A program made the position numbers and the translations under genes. Below the pieces are notes generated by a model. It did no database searches. It was not told where the DNA came from and was given only the letters and a program-made list of their open reading frames with translations. A DNA stretch of 64,000 bases. Origin: Fennellomyces sp. T-0311 (taxonomy: Eukaryota > Mucoromycota > Mucoromycetes > Mucorales > Lichtheimiaceae). Of the stretch, positions 52,901 to 64,000 are shown piece by piece. The DNA lies in assembly GCA_025266875.1 (NCBI GenBank), contig JALLLT010000011.1, positions 620,001 through 684,000 on the forward strand. Reading direction: 5' to 3'. The number at the start of each line of letters is the position of its first letter. The stretch's first letter is position 1.

Positions 52901-55900
52901 GTGACACCATGCGCTCTGCTATCAAGCAAGTTGCCTCTGGTCGTTTCGGTGTGACCAGTTTCTACTTGTCCGACTCGAACGAGTTGCAGATCAAGATGGC
53001 CCAGGGTGCCAAGCCTGGTGAAGGTGGTGAATTGGCTGGTGGCAAGGTTTCTGAGGAAATTGCAAGCACGCGTAAGACTACTCCTGTAAGTATACATATC
53101 TGTTTGCTTTGTATTGTTCTTTGTAAACTCACCTCTTTGGTAAAACAACTAGGGTATTGGTCTTATCTCGCCTCCTCCTCACCACGACATTTACTCCATT
53201 GAGGATTTGAAGCAATTGATTTACGACTTGAAGTGCTCCAACCCTCGCGCTCGCGTCTCTGTCAAGCTTGTGTCTGAAGTGGGTGTCGGTATCGTTGCTT
53301 CTGGTGTCGCCAAGGCCCGTGCTGACCACATTTTGATCTCTGGTCACGACGGTGGTACTGGTGCTTCCCGCTGGACTGGTATCAAGTATGCCGGTTTGCC
53401 TTGGGAATTGGGCTTGGCTGAGACTCACCAGACCTTGGTTCTCAACGACTTGCGTGGTCGTGTCATCGTCCAGACTGATGGTCAAATCAAGACGGGCCGC
53501 GATGCTATTATTGCTTGTTTGCTCGGTGCCGAAGAGTGGGGTTTCGCCACTACGCCTTTGATTGCTCTTGGTTGTACCATGATGCGCAAGTGTCACTTGG
53601 TAAGTTTTATTGTTTTGTTTAAACTGTTCCGGTTGAACTCACCCAACATATAGAACACCTGCCCTGTCGGTATTGCCACTCAAGATCCTGAGCTTCGTCA
53701 AAAGTTTGAGGGCAAGCCTGAGCACGTTGTCAACTTCTTCTACTACTTGGCTGAGGAGATGCGTACCATTATGGCCAAGCTTGGTTTCCGTTCCATTAAC
53801 GAAATGGTCGGTCACGCCGAACTTTTGCGCGTCAACGAGTCGCTCCGCACTTACAAGACTGCCAACTTGGACTTGACCCCCATTCTCACTCCCGCCTCCT
53901 CCTTGCGCCCGGGTGTTGCCAATGTGTGCGTCACCAAGCAACGCCACAACTTGCACACGCGTCTTGACAACTTTTTGATTGACGAAGCCGAGGCTGCCTT
54001 GACCAACAAGGAAAAGGTCTACATGGAAGCCGATGTGGTCAACACTGACCGTGCTTTGGGTACCACTCTCTCTTACCATGTTTCCAAGCGTCACGGTGAG
54101 AAGGGCTTGCCTGCCGATACCATCCACGCCAAGATGAAGGGTTCTGCCGGTCAATCTTATGGTGCTTTCCTTGCTCCTGGTGTCTTCTTTGAATTGGAAG
54201 GTGATGCCAACGATTACGTCGGTAAGGGTCTGTCTGGCGGTAAGATTGCCATCTATCCTCCCAAGAACGCCCTCTTCAAGTCCGAAGAAAACGTCATTGT
54301 TGGCAACGTTTGTTTGTACGGTGCCACCTTTGGTCGTGCCTACTTCCGCGGTATCGCTGCCGAACGTTTCTGTGTCCGTAACTCGGGTGCCGTTGCCGTC
54401 TGCGAAGGTGTTGGTGATCACGGCTGTGAGTACATGACTGGTGGTCGTGTTGTTATTCTCGGCAGCACTGGTCGCAACTTTGCTGCCGGTATGTCTGGTG
54501 GTATTGCCTATGTCTTGGATCTCGAGGACAAGTTCAAGCAGAACGTCAACATGGAAATGGTTGCTTTGGAAACCGTCAACGATCCCGAGCGTGTTGCCGA
54601 GTTGCGCGACATGATTGAGGACCATCGCCACTACACTGGTTCTGAAATCGCCGACCGTGTCTTGCAAAACTTCAACGCTTACCTTCCCAAGTTCGTCATG
54701 GTCATGCCCATCGAATACCGTGCTTTGTTGATGAAGGCTCGCGAAGAAAAGGAAAAGGTCGCTGAACCTGCCAAGCCCAAGTGCGAAGAGCAACACAAGC
54801 CCGCTGAGCCTGTCGTTGAGGATGTCGAAGATAGCTTGATGGATGAGTCCACTATCTTGGAACGCCGCAAGAAGCTCGACAAGGTCCGTGGTTTCATGAA
54901 GTACAAGCGTCGTGGTGAGCACTACCGCAATGCCAAGAAGCGTGCCACCGACTGGGACGAGATCAATGACCGTATGACTCGCCCTGAGCTTCACGAACAA
55001 GCTGCTCGTTGTATGGACTGTGGTGTTCCCTTCTGTCAGTCCGATACTGGTTGCCCTATCGGTAACATCATCCCCAAGTGGAACGAGCTTGTCTACAAGG
55101 ACAACTGGAAGCAGGCTTTGGACCGTCTTATGATGACCAACAACTTCCCCGAGTTTACTGGCCGCGTTTGGTAAGTTTGTCGTTTTGCATGGCAACATGC
55201 AATATACTTTTCGTGACGAATCGTCTTTTAATCGCGTCTCTTTGTTCATTATAGCCCTGCACCTTGTGAGTCGGCCTGTACACTGGGTATTAGCGAACCA
55301 CCTGTTGCCATCAAGAGCATCGAATGCGCAATCATCGATCGTGGTTTCCAAGAAGGATGGATCGTTCCCAACCCTCCCAAGCAACGCACTGGCAAGAAGA
55401 TCGCCATTATTGGTTCGGGTCCCGCTGGTCTCGCTGCTGCTGACCAGCTTAACAAGGCTGGTCACTTGGTTACCGTCTATGACCGCAACGACCGTATGGG
55501 TGGTCTTTTGATGTATGGTATTCCCAACATGAAGCTTGACAAGAAGATTGTACAGCGTCGTCTGGACCTCTTGGCCGCTGAGGGTATCACCTTTGTGCCC
55601 AACGCCCACGTTGGTGTTGACGTTGATGTCGAAACTTTGCGTGCCGAAAGCGACGCCTTGATTGTTGCCACGGGTGCCACCTGGCCCCGTGACTTGAAGA
55701 TCCCTGGTCGTGAAGCCAACGGTATCCACTTTGCCATGGAGTTCTTGCAAGCCAACACCAAGTCGCTTATGGATTCGAACCTTGAGGATGGACACTACCT
55801 CTCTGCCAAGGACAAGAACGTTGTTGTTATTGGTGGTGGTGATACCGGTAACGATTGTATTGGTACTTCGCTTCGTCACGGCTGCAAGTCCGTTGTCAAC

Positions 55901-56485
55901 TTTGAATTGCTGCCCACGCCTCCCGAGCTCCGTGCTGTCGACAACCCATGGCCTCAATTCGCCCGTGTCTACAAGGTCGACTACGGCCATGCCGAAGTCC
56001 AAGCCCACTTTGGCAAGGATCCTCGTGAATACTGCGTCTTGTCCAAGAACTTCGTCAAGAACGCCGATGGCCATGTTACCGGTATCAACACTGTTCGCGT
56101 TGAATGGACCAAGGACGACAGCGGTCGCTGGTCTATGAAGGAGGTTGAAGGTTCCGAGGAATTCTTTGAGGCTGACCTTGTCTTGCTTTCCATGGGTTTC
56201 TTGGGTCCTGAAGAAGCCGTCGTCAAGCAGTTGTCTCTCAAGCAGGATGGCCGCAGCAACGTCGAAACTCCCAAGGGCAAGTACATCACTTCTGCTCCTG
56301 GTGTCTTCGCTGCTGGTGATTGTCGCCGTGGTCAGTCCCTTATTGTCTGGGGTATCAACGAAGGTCGCCAATGCGCTCGTGAAGTCGATCTCTTCCTTGA
56401 AGGCACCACTTACCTCCCTGTCGCTGGTGGTATCAACCGTCGCGCCATTGTTGACAACCGCACACTCATTGAAGCTCGTGCTTAA
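49997..56485 (+). CDS. GLT1: Glutamate synthase [NADH] (GOGAT), fused large and small domains
   Basis: Converts glutamine and 2-oxoglutarate to two glutamates using NADH, closing the ammonium-assimilation cycle with glutamine synthetase. Exons 49997-50774, 50849-53085, 53153-53599, 53654-55170 and 55255-56485 give 2,069 residues (yeast Glt1 2,145). A 28-residue propeptide precedes the nucleophile Cys29 ([15 protein letters not shown]) of the class II amidotransferase domain ([31 protein letters not shown]). The FMN-binding synthase domain has [38 protein letters not shown] and [18 protein letters not shown]. The 3Fe-4S cysteines are in [15 protein letters not shown], near residues 1145-1156. 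The glucan-like alpha-helical domain ([20 protein letters not shown]) follows. The beta part has 4Fe-4S clusters ([32 protein letters not shown]), FAD ([12 protein letters not shown]) and NADH ([15 protein letters not shown]) sites. Strong codon bias leaves long antisense frames. Confidence 0.98.
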
Positions 56486-57742
56486 ATCTAATCTTCTTAC
56501 CTTTTAATCTTATACATCTTATATCTATACATACTGTACAAAGTTTCTTTTTCTCTTTTATACATACATATTCAAAAAATAAATTTGGGGTGATCTTATA
56601 TACGAGAACAACTTTGCTATTCGTTGGTTTTATTGTGGATAAAAAAAATACATACTATGGATAGGATTAGTCCCATGGATGTGCATGCCATTCCTTACTG
56701 GAATATGGCCTTTTCTCATATAGCCATCCAGACGTGTTACGTGGATATCGTAACCAGCTTCGCTGTAGGTTGGACACTTTACATCCGGGACACCTACTAG
56801 GACTCTTACTGTACTAGTTCACCTTCCAATGGGTTGCTACAACAAGGGAGATCAAAGCGTCGCTTGTAAAGGGCGACATTGACGTGGGATAAAGTGGACA
56901 ACATATATACATTTTTTATTGCCCCACAGATAAGCTCGTGCTGGCATTCTGTGTGCTGTCCTCCCTCCTCCTCTCAAGTGATTCTCCTTCCTTATGTGGT
57001 GAATGTCACTTTACGACTTTGCAATGATGTCTCATATACGTAATACTATCCTTACTCTTTCCTAGGGTTAAAGTATCATAGGCAAAAGTTGCACGATCCG
57101 ATAAAATTAATGTATAGCATCGTTGGATCCATTAAATAACGAAAACAAGTAATAGCATAAAACTGAGTGTCATAATACACCTCCAAATAGCCACGTTCAC
57201 GGCTGCAGGATACATTTGCTAAATGGATAGACTGGTATGTTCTCTAAAAGACGTTTTCGAAACGATCTACACTGAATGGATAAAGTCAAACACATTCTAT
57301 AAAGGGTCAATCGATGACATGCATACATTTCATGTTTACGAGTAAGCAACGAGAGTCAATGTAGCGCTACAACTGTAGGGCATCATAAAAATGATTGTAT
57401 CTCTTCTCGTCAATATGGGTGTGTTCTTCTTTTCCTCTTTTTAAACACCTACTAACAGCTCCATACCTTCACTACCAAGGGCCATCAAGTTACAATCAAC
57501 GTCGCGTATAACACAGCCCAGGGTTATTGGTAATTGAAAGTGAGCTGGATACGTTCGTAGCTCGAAATCATTTTTGAGACGAATCAAGGAGTATCAACAA
57601 CTCGGTAAATCCGCTGCTATCATTCCTTCTTTCTCTAACAGATAGTAATACGAACGCAAATATTGTTAAAATCAATTACGGAGAGTCCCAAAATTCTGAT
57701 ATCGTGATGTACGGCGAGTAGAGCGGTACCAAGCCGTCTGAC
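56486..57742. other. Spacer downstream of glutamate synthase
   Basis: Contains the GLT1 3' end (AATAAA at about 56579) and then AT-rich DNA without recognisable genes up to the solo LTR. Short frames are not protein-like. Confidence 0.5.
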
Positions 57743-58129
57743 TGTGGTATCGCTTAATGAGAAAAAGGCTTTCGAAAGACGAGACCAAAATAAGATAATG
57801 TTTTATTGAGGAAAACTGCTCTCTATTTATAATAATGATGAGTCAGGACGGAGAAGATGAATACTTTTGTCTAATAGTCCAAAGATCCATGTTATCGCCG
57901 AGTCTCTAACGACCTTGCCGTCTAATGTTAATGAGGCCGAAGGTCATACAGAGCCTTAGTTAACGGAGTTGCCCTGCATGATCGGTAAAGCCGGATCAAG
58001 GTTGCACATGCAAGCAAATAAGGCAATTGATAACTGTACGGTTGTTGATGTCGCAATAACAACGGATATAAACAAGGACTAAGGAAAAGCATGTAACCAT
58101 GGATGATGGTGTATGTCGGGAATACGACA
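57743..58129 (-). mobile_element. Solo LTR with 5-bp target duplication (best-preserved copy)
   Basis: A 387-bp unit running on the minus strand from TGTCGTATTCCCGACATACA to GCGATACCACA, so it has the TG...CA ends of retroviral-type LTRs. It is flanked by the direct repeat CTGAC (57738-57742 and 58130-58134). Inside are TATAAATAGAGAG and, about 20 bases later, AATAAA, marking the U3/R/U5 arrangement. It is homologous to the copies at 6434, 8579 and 13005. Confidence 0.88.
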
Positions 58130-58578
58130 CTGACGCTTTGCCTCATTCTGAGTCGAGAAGACAGGCAAAAAATAAGGTTTGTAAAGAAAAGAGGTATGAA
58201 TAAATACGTTTGAAAGACATCACAATGGTTATATTGTACCACAGGTAGGCTATAGAGTAGCTAAGTAATGCCTCTCTTTCAAACACCCTTGCATATCCCA
58301 TACATGCAAACGCAACTTGATGTTTTGCGCACTTACCCTTACCTTTTGGCGCTTGGACGTTTGCTTATCAATAATACAAATTGATGATTTCAGGTGAGCA
58401 CTCATTATTGTATGTAATCATTGCTCATGCATCTACTAACTGAATATGTGATGAGTTTTGGTTCAAATGTACACATGAGCAACTTGTGCAGAATTACAGG
58501 GTCTTTCTCTACCTCGTTCAGAAATCTAATCAGCCTTTTTACATGACCCGGATATTATGTGTCAAAACCTAGTACAAT

Positions 58579-59510
58579 ATGGCTTTGCAAATGGCCAACC
58601 AAATGCCAGGCAGGGCCAAGAACAAGGACGTTGACCTCCAGTCTCTATCAAGTCTTTCCGGCACTACTCGCCCAAGTTTTGCGACAAATTCGACGAAGGA
58701 ACCTTGACCTTTGATATCTTGGCCGTGTCAATCCATGCGAAAAAGCTGGATCTTTACCAGGCGTAACTCTAGGACAAGCCTTAGTAATCGAGTAATGACG
58801 TCATATGGCTGGTGGTTAGGCGACGACGAATGGATGTACAAAATCAAACTTTCAGTACTCACATTAGGTAGGGTTTCTTGAATAGACACACACCGGTATC
58901 TCGACAAGAATAATAACGCGCGACGCGAGAGACAGTATCTCATTTGACGACACCAAAGTTGGTCCATCTACTCCAAATTTACGTTAGTAACTTGATTCCG
59001 TTGGAAATGACGGATGTTTTTGATGCTAGCTGGGTGGGAAGATCACTGGAAGGCCTTTTGTCATCTTGTATCGCAAACTCGTGGTGACGCAGAGCATCCG
59101 TCAGAAAGGCATACCATCCAGAGTGTGGAAGATGATCGACCTGGTCTTTGATGACTTAAAATGTGCTTCTACCTCGAAGTAAATTCGGTCGAGTGTGCAA
59201 ATGATGGAACTCTTGTATCCCAAGTGATAGCTGAACGTGTTAACTAACAACGCAAAATATCCAGTACTGGGCTGACGCAACGAAAGCTAGCAAAAATAAT
59301 TCCATGCTCGAATATGTTTGTTCGGAACGTGGAGGGAAGAATAATACCAATTAGGACACCAAGAAACTACGTACAAGGTTCCTTAAAGCACCCAAATTTC
59401 TGAACGGCATGTTCAATCACACAGAAGGAGTTAGGCTGGGAGGAAAATTTTGTTCACCAGCTGCAAATCATTTGGTGACAAAGGACGTGATCCGGCTCTT
59501 GGATCCGTAG
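58579..59510 (+). pseudogene. Decayed coding remnant of unknown family
   Basis: From ATG at 58579 one frame gives ALQMANQMPGRAKNKDVDLQ and LSGTTRPSFATNSTKEP, then stops. Further on, frames give RGDAEHPSERHTIQSVEDDR, VECANDGTLVSQVIAERVN and, after one stop, STGLTQRKLAKIIPCSNMFV followed by EGRIIPIRTPRNYVQGSLKH. The strings look like one protein broken by at least five stops or shifts. I do not recognise it; the multi-lesion state and position between an LTR and a housekeeping gene suggest a dead mobile-element gene. Confidence 0.4.
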
Positions 59511-60246
59511 TGAGCAATTGAGCGAACAAAGGACAAATCCATGGCTCATAATCCATGGTCCCAGGGAAGGCTTAGTCTACATATTAAAGCATAGTCCTCT
59601 ACATCGATCATGTTATGCAATATTATGGACCCGTCCGATGAGTATGTCATTTATCTATCTCGAACAGCAGATTACAAGGAAAGCAATATTTTCTCTATTG
59701 TACACCTATTTTTGATGATAAGATTACTATTTACGCCCATATGTGGTTACTGCAACTGAATTATCATGCAAGTGCTGGTGTTGGTCGAACTGTGTAGCTT
59801 GCTGCTGTTGCTGAGATAACGAATCTCGAAAAGCAATCGGGTTGGAGGTAGATCATTGCTAAAAAAAAAATAAAGAAATGATTTGGCAGCCTCAAAAAAG
59901 AAAAGGCAAGATATGCATGGTGCAATGCCTGTTTGAGAACATTCCCCTTCAATTTGCTGCTATGTTTCGTCGTACCACCATAAACGTCATATTGACGCGG
60001 ATATAGCAGCATTACACGGTAGTTCATGATTTTATTTTGCATCAAGAGAGGCCTCGTTGGTCATTCATAGTGCAGGTTAGTGGATCTTATCCGCCGAGGC
60101 TGCTACTGCAGGATAAGCGCGTTGGATCTGTTTGCACACTAGGTACCTTTGCTGTCACCATTTCAATTTCAGTGCTGGGCTTTAACTAACCCAACTGTCG
60201 AACAACAGCAGCTCTGTCGTTGCTCTTTTACACATCTAAATCCATC

Positions 60247-61907
60247 ATGAGCGGACAGCACTTCCTTGGATCCAAGATTTCGGCAAGTATCTTGGACGTG
60301 CATAACAAAGCATCCAGTCGATTAAACTGTATTTTTTTTTGCAGCTCACGAGCAATAGTGACATCCGCTATGAGGGTGTGCTTCACAATCTCAACACGGA
60401 CGAATCTACTGTTGCATTGAAGCAAGGTCAGTCGTAGTTTTTCTCTCTCTAATAACCTCTATTCTGTTTTTCTGATTGCAAAAAGAGGTTAGTGAGATCG
60501 TTTGGCACGGAAGGACGACGCGGCAATCCTGAAGAAGAGATTCCTCCTTCTGAAAATGTGTTTGAATTCGTCGTGTTTCGTGGATCAGACATTAAGGATT
60601 TGAAAATTATGGAAGCACCGGCGAAACCGGCTCCTCCACCCCCACCTGCCAACGTTCCAAACGACCCAGCAATCATGGTAAGTTGAGCTGCTTACGTGCG
60701 CTCTCTTCGAATAGCCCCCCACCCTCACCCCTTGTATGATTATTTTCTAACACAAAAATAATCGTAGGGTTACAGCGGCAGTGGGATGAATCCTTATATG
60801 ATGCCTCCTTACCCTCCAATGCAACAGCACCAGCAATATTGGGGCGCACCAATGTATGGTATGCGACCACCAATGGGTGGAGCCCCTCCCGGTGCTCAAC
60901 CACAGCAGCCACAACAGCAGCATCCCTCAGCTCCTCTTTCAAACCGTCCTATCGGCATGCCTGGTGACTTGCCCAATGCTCCTATGACTGCCGTTCCTGC
61001 GCGCGAAGAGCCTTTGGAAAAGCCCAGTAAGGATCTCGAGCCAAAGCGATCAAAGGATCAGGAACTCGTGAAAGACGCTGCTGTCAAGGCGTTGGAGGAC
61101 GATATGAGTAACTTGGAAATCATCAAGGAGGAGACTGTGAAGGGCGAGGACGAATCACGTTCCCACCATCAGAACCGTCAGCGCCGATACAACAACAATG
61201 TTCCCAACACTGGTCGTGGTGGTCGCCGTCATGACTATAACAATAACAACGGTGCCCATGCTAGGCAGGCTGTCGAAATCCCCAAGTCTGATTTCGATTT
61301 CGAATCGTCAAACGCCAAGTTCAAGAAGGATGAGATCTTGAAGGAAGTTACCAAGAAGACCGGCGAGGAAGAAGAGCAGCAAAGCGTTGAGAGCCACGAG
61401 GAAGATGAGGAAGTGATCATTCCCCCTTCTGACGAGTCTTTCTATGATAAGGTACGTCAATTGCTTGATTGAAACAGGAACTGATCACTCAAATCTTTAT
61501 TCGCTGATAGCAAAAGAGTTTCTTCGACAACATCTCGTGTGAGTCAAAGGAACGCAGCGAGCAGGACGACATTGGGTATGCCCTTTCTTTCATGCAAAGA
61601 AACCATCTCGAGACTAACGCTTGTTTAGAATCGACCGTCGAGCCAAGTTCCAGGAAGAACGCAAGCTCAACTTGGAGACATTTGGTGAAGCATCTGTGGA
61701 TCGCCCAAGATACCGCGGTTACCGTGGCCGTGGCGGATATCGTGGTCGTGGCAATGGCAACTTCCAGCGTGGTGGTGGTGGCGGCGGTGGTGGAAGATAC
61801 GGAGTCCGTGTTAACAACCGTGGTGTAAGTGTCTACAACTCTGGATGAAAAAAGGAATAGAAGCTGACATGGTGTGGCAGAAGATCGCTCCCAAGCCATT
61901 TGTTTAA
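60247..61907 (+). CDS. SCD6: LSM14/Scd6/Sum2-type mRNP protein (Lsm, FDF, FFD, TFG, RGG)
   Basis: P-body protein that represses translation and promotes decapping by bridging mRNA, eIF4G and the Dhh1/Dcp machinery. Exons 60247-60282, 60345-60426, 60493-60677, 60768-61451, 61511-61575, 61629-61824 and 61881-61907 give 424 residues. The N-terminal Lsm domain reads GQHFLGSKIS, LTSNSDIRYEGVLHNLNTDE, VRSFGTEGRR and ENVFEFVVFRGSDIKDLKI. A Pro/Gln/Met-rich linker follows. The FDF box is VEIPKSDFDFESSNAKFKK, the FFD box spans exons 4-5 (SFYDKQKSFFDNIS), the TFG box is ERKLNLETFGEAS, and an RGG region (YRGYRGRGGYRGRG, then poly-Gly) precedes the end KIAPKPFV. Intron 1 appears to be of GC-AG type: donor GCAAGT at 60283; it restores exactly the conserved KIS-LTSNSDIRYEG junction. 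A GT donor 12 bases downstream of it would insert seven residues into the Lsm fold. Confidence 0.93.
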
Positions 61908-62084
61908 ACTGGATTTGCATACACCGAGTTTCAGGCGCATGAATTCGCTGTAATGGTTTTATTTCTGCTGTAACATATTGCACCTCTTTTTTGCTGTCCT
62001 TCATGGTTGTTGCCTTTCGTATTCGCTTTCCTTCTTTTTTCTTTTCTTGCTTCAATTACATATTTCCCCATCATCGATCAATTT

Positions 62085-62423
62085 AGCTATTACTGAAAAT
62101 GAAAAAGCCACGCTATTAGATGAGGCTGTCGAGCCACACACTACACGTCGGGTAAAGCGGGGAGGAGGATGGGGTAGTTACAAACAGGGCGGTGGTTGAT
62201 GACTACTGTTGAGTGGCTGATTGCAGGCGTGAGCGCTTTGAATTTGTGCAAGTGTACCTCCAATTCCCAACAAAAAAGGGAAAAAACATAAACACAAAAG
62301 CACTTGGTATATTATAAAGCAACACATCTAAGCAATATTACATGCATATTACTCGAGAAACAATCAATGCAGCTATTACTGACAATGAAAAAAAAGCATG
62401 TTATTAGATGAGGCTGATGAGCC
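62085..62423 (+). repeat. Pair of about 51-bp direct repeats
   Basis: AGCTATTACTGAAAATGAAA... at 62085-62135 recurs with few changes at 62371-62423, 286 bases apart. The first copy is part of an open stretch preceded by an acceptor-like TTTAG and reading TENEKATLLDEAVEP, then RVKRGGGWGSYKQGGG and a stop, which resembles an RGG-type C-terminal exon. The second has small indels that break the frame. The first unit may be an alternative or lost terminal exon of the gene to the left, but I cannot join it in phase. Confidence 0.5.
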
Positions 62424-62522
62424 GCGGTACTATAGATACTATATACGTAGATAAAATACACAAAGCAAAAGGAGGATAAGATGGTGTAGAGAGGATTGGA
62501 AGGAAGTTACCGTTTAAAGGGA

Positions 62523-64000
62523 TTATTGTTCAGTTTCGGGGTGCTTTTTGCTAGAGGTTGCGATGGAATCGCTTCGGGTATCCACGTCTCTGCCGTATTT
62601 GAATTGACGGTACTGACGTCGGGTCCACACATAGTACTCCTTGAATCCGTCATAGCCACGCAAAAGCTGATAGAGAATAATCGAGGCAAATGTAGATGCA
62701 CCAACAGCATCCAATTGGAAGTCGTTGATGGTGAGCGTTGTAGTCGTCATGACAGCGGCCAAAATCAACGGCATACCGCCGACATAAATGTTACGAGCAT
62801 CTAAACGTTTTTTTTTTATCAGTTGTCATAGATATCAAGAGAGAGTAGAGAAAAAGCATACCATTGAAATCGACTCGGTTAACGACCCATACACGAATAC
62901 CAGTGACGGCGATCAAGGAGTAGAGAACCACTGTAGTGCCACCAAAGACGCCATCGGGAATACTTCGCACAACAGCACCGAATTTTGCAATAAAGCCCAA
63001 TAAAATGGCGACAAGAGCAGCCATAAGGATAACTAAAGGCGAGTAAATTTTGGTGACGGACTATAGCAAGATAATGAGTGAGTGAAAGAGCGATTGATTC
63101 CCAAAAAGATAACTTACCAAAACGCCAATGTTCTCGGCATATGTGGTCAATGGGGCAGCACCGACACATCCAGCCATCAAGGTAGCAATAGCATCACCGA
63201 GATATGCACGACCAAGGTATTGTTCCATTGAGGTCCCAGTCAAAGAGCTCACAGCCTTGATGTGACTATATAACGTTATCAGCGATTAGAAAAAAGGGTC
63301 GCCATCTACCAAACCACTGTCTTACCCCATATTTTCCGCAACAATGACAATGACAATAGGCGTGATCATGCTGATGGCTTTGGGTTCAAATACAATAGGA
63401 CCGGAAATGATGGGGCCGCGGACCCATTCAATAGATGATACTTCAGAAAAGTCAACGGGGTATCCAACGCCGCAGACACCACAGACGATATGAATAACAT
63501 AACCAATGATCATGCCGAGCAAAATGGATCTAAACATTATATGAGTCGATGGATACGTAGGACTTTGCAAAAAAAAAGGAAAAGAAAAAGTTACATACAT
63601 CCGGCGAAGTGACGGCAATGGTGCATAAACGGAAATCAGCATAATGGCAAGAACGGTAGCCAGAGCCATGTAGAAATCAAAAGGTGTCGCGGTCGCCTGG
63701 TTGAACGCAGAGTAACCCAGGTGTAGACCAATACCAGCAACAACGCCACCAGTGACGACTATCATGGGCAAGGTGAGTATCTGTTCTTTCATTCCCAGGT
63801 GTTTGACGTACTGGGAGGCATAAGAAACTCGACCCATTTGTATCCAAACAGAATGACCAGCAAGGAGATGAATATGTAGACTATGGCGAGGACGATGATA
63901 CCACCCTGTGCGACAGGTATGTTCTCATTCATTCCAGTTGTTGATGTAGCCGCATTGTACCCGGTTGCAGCGACAACTGCACTAATTACAGAGCCCGAAC
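62523..64000 (-). CDS. Nucleobase permease of the NCS2 family, UraA-like (5' end beyond window)
   Basis: Multi-pass plasma-membrane symporter for a nucleobase. Visible exons: 64000-63812, 63758-63599, 63529-63326, 63265-63118, 63060-62862 and 62800-62523, about 391 residues, all in frame. Hydrophobic segments include GGIIVLAIVYIFISLLVIL, IVTGGVVAGIGLHLGY and LIAVTGIRVWVV. The NCS2 signature region is AAPLTTYAENIGVL-SVTKIY, where the Glu-Asn-x-Gly form and the preceding TTYxEN are those of uracil/UraA-type permeases; the eukaryotic UapA xanthine-urate branch has a Gln-Asn/Asn-Asn form. Earlier, VIVIVAENMGHIKAVSS contains the conserved helix-8 Glu. The C-terminus is short and polar (SSKKHPETEQ). 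It faces LSM14/Scd6 tail to tail. Substrate inferred from family motifs only. Confidence 0.88.

Noticed and set aside
50845..53148. Two long minus-strand frames (377 and 370 codons) opposite GLT1
   Set aside because: Antisense shadows of the same codon-biased gene.
53639..56371. 910-codon minus-strand frame opposite GLT1
   Set aside because: It mirrors the codon pattern of the sense gene and has the biased composition (Val, Thr, Asn, Gly, Leu) of antisense frames; the sense strand is certain.
60283..60303. GT donor at 60304 for intron 1 of LSM14/SCD6
   Set aside because: In phase, but inserts seven residues into a conserved Lsm strand; the GCAAGT donor fits the family exactly. Kept as an alternative.

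Overview
This window looks like nuclear DNA of an early-diverging filamentous fungus, most likely Mucoromycota (Mucorales-like). Genes are broken by many short introns (about 40-70 bases, GT...AG), and the protein set is typical of fungi: HSF, GLT1, PKA, alpha-arrestin, mitochondrial carrier, GH3 beta-glucosidase. Intergenic DNA is AT-rich and repeat-strewn. All exon structures were derived by hand from reading frame, splice signals and family knowledge.

Layout. (1) 1-1745: 3'-truncated PFS2/WDR33-type polyadenylation factor (-). (2) 1.8-10.3 kb: accessory DNA with unclassified ORF remnants, an intron-containing tRNA-Ile(UAU), solo LTRs with 5-bp target duplications and a 1.4-kb hAT-like non-autonomous element. 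(3) 10332-10941: NAA30/MAK3, the NatC catalytic subunit (-). (4) 13.0-24.5 kb: a second accessory block with an internally deleted solo LTR, a six-exon orphan gene of about 1,030 residues ending in an RGRG tail (-), two Tc1/mariner remnants, a decayed Plavaka/KDZ-like transposase with a second hAT-like copy nested in it, and unknown ORFs. (5) 25.0-56.5 kb: a dense conserved block: complex I 49-kDa subunit (-), PKA catalytic subunit (+), alpha-arrestin with a PPAY motif (+), DHX35-like helicase (-), SLC25 carrier (+), secreted GH3 beta-glucosidase (+), PARN (-), heat-shock factor (+), NADH-glutamate synthase (+). A 3.7-kb gene-free gap lies at 34.4-38.1 kb. (6) 56.5-64 kb: a solo LTR, a decayed unknown coding remnant, LSM14/Scd6 (+) with a probable GC-AG intron, and a 5'-truncated UraA-type NCS2 permease (-).

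How the genes relate. They are not operons. Several act in mRNA fate (PFS2 in 3'-end formation, DHX35 in splicing, PARN in deadenylation, LSM14 in decapping and translation control) and several in metabolism and signalling (complex I, GLT1, carrier, PKA, arrestin, permease), but neighbours are not functionally linked. Convergent pairs are tight: beta-glucosidase and PARN stop codons are 16 bases apart, arrestin and DHX35 86 bases apart.

The best candidate for something undescribed is the orphan gene at 14097-17472: five introns all keep frame, but a TAG codon and a C9 run break it.
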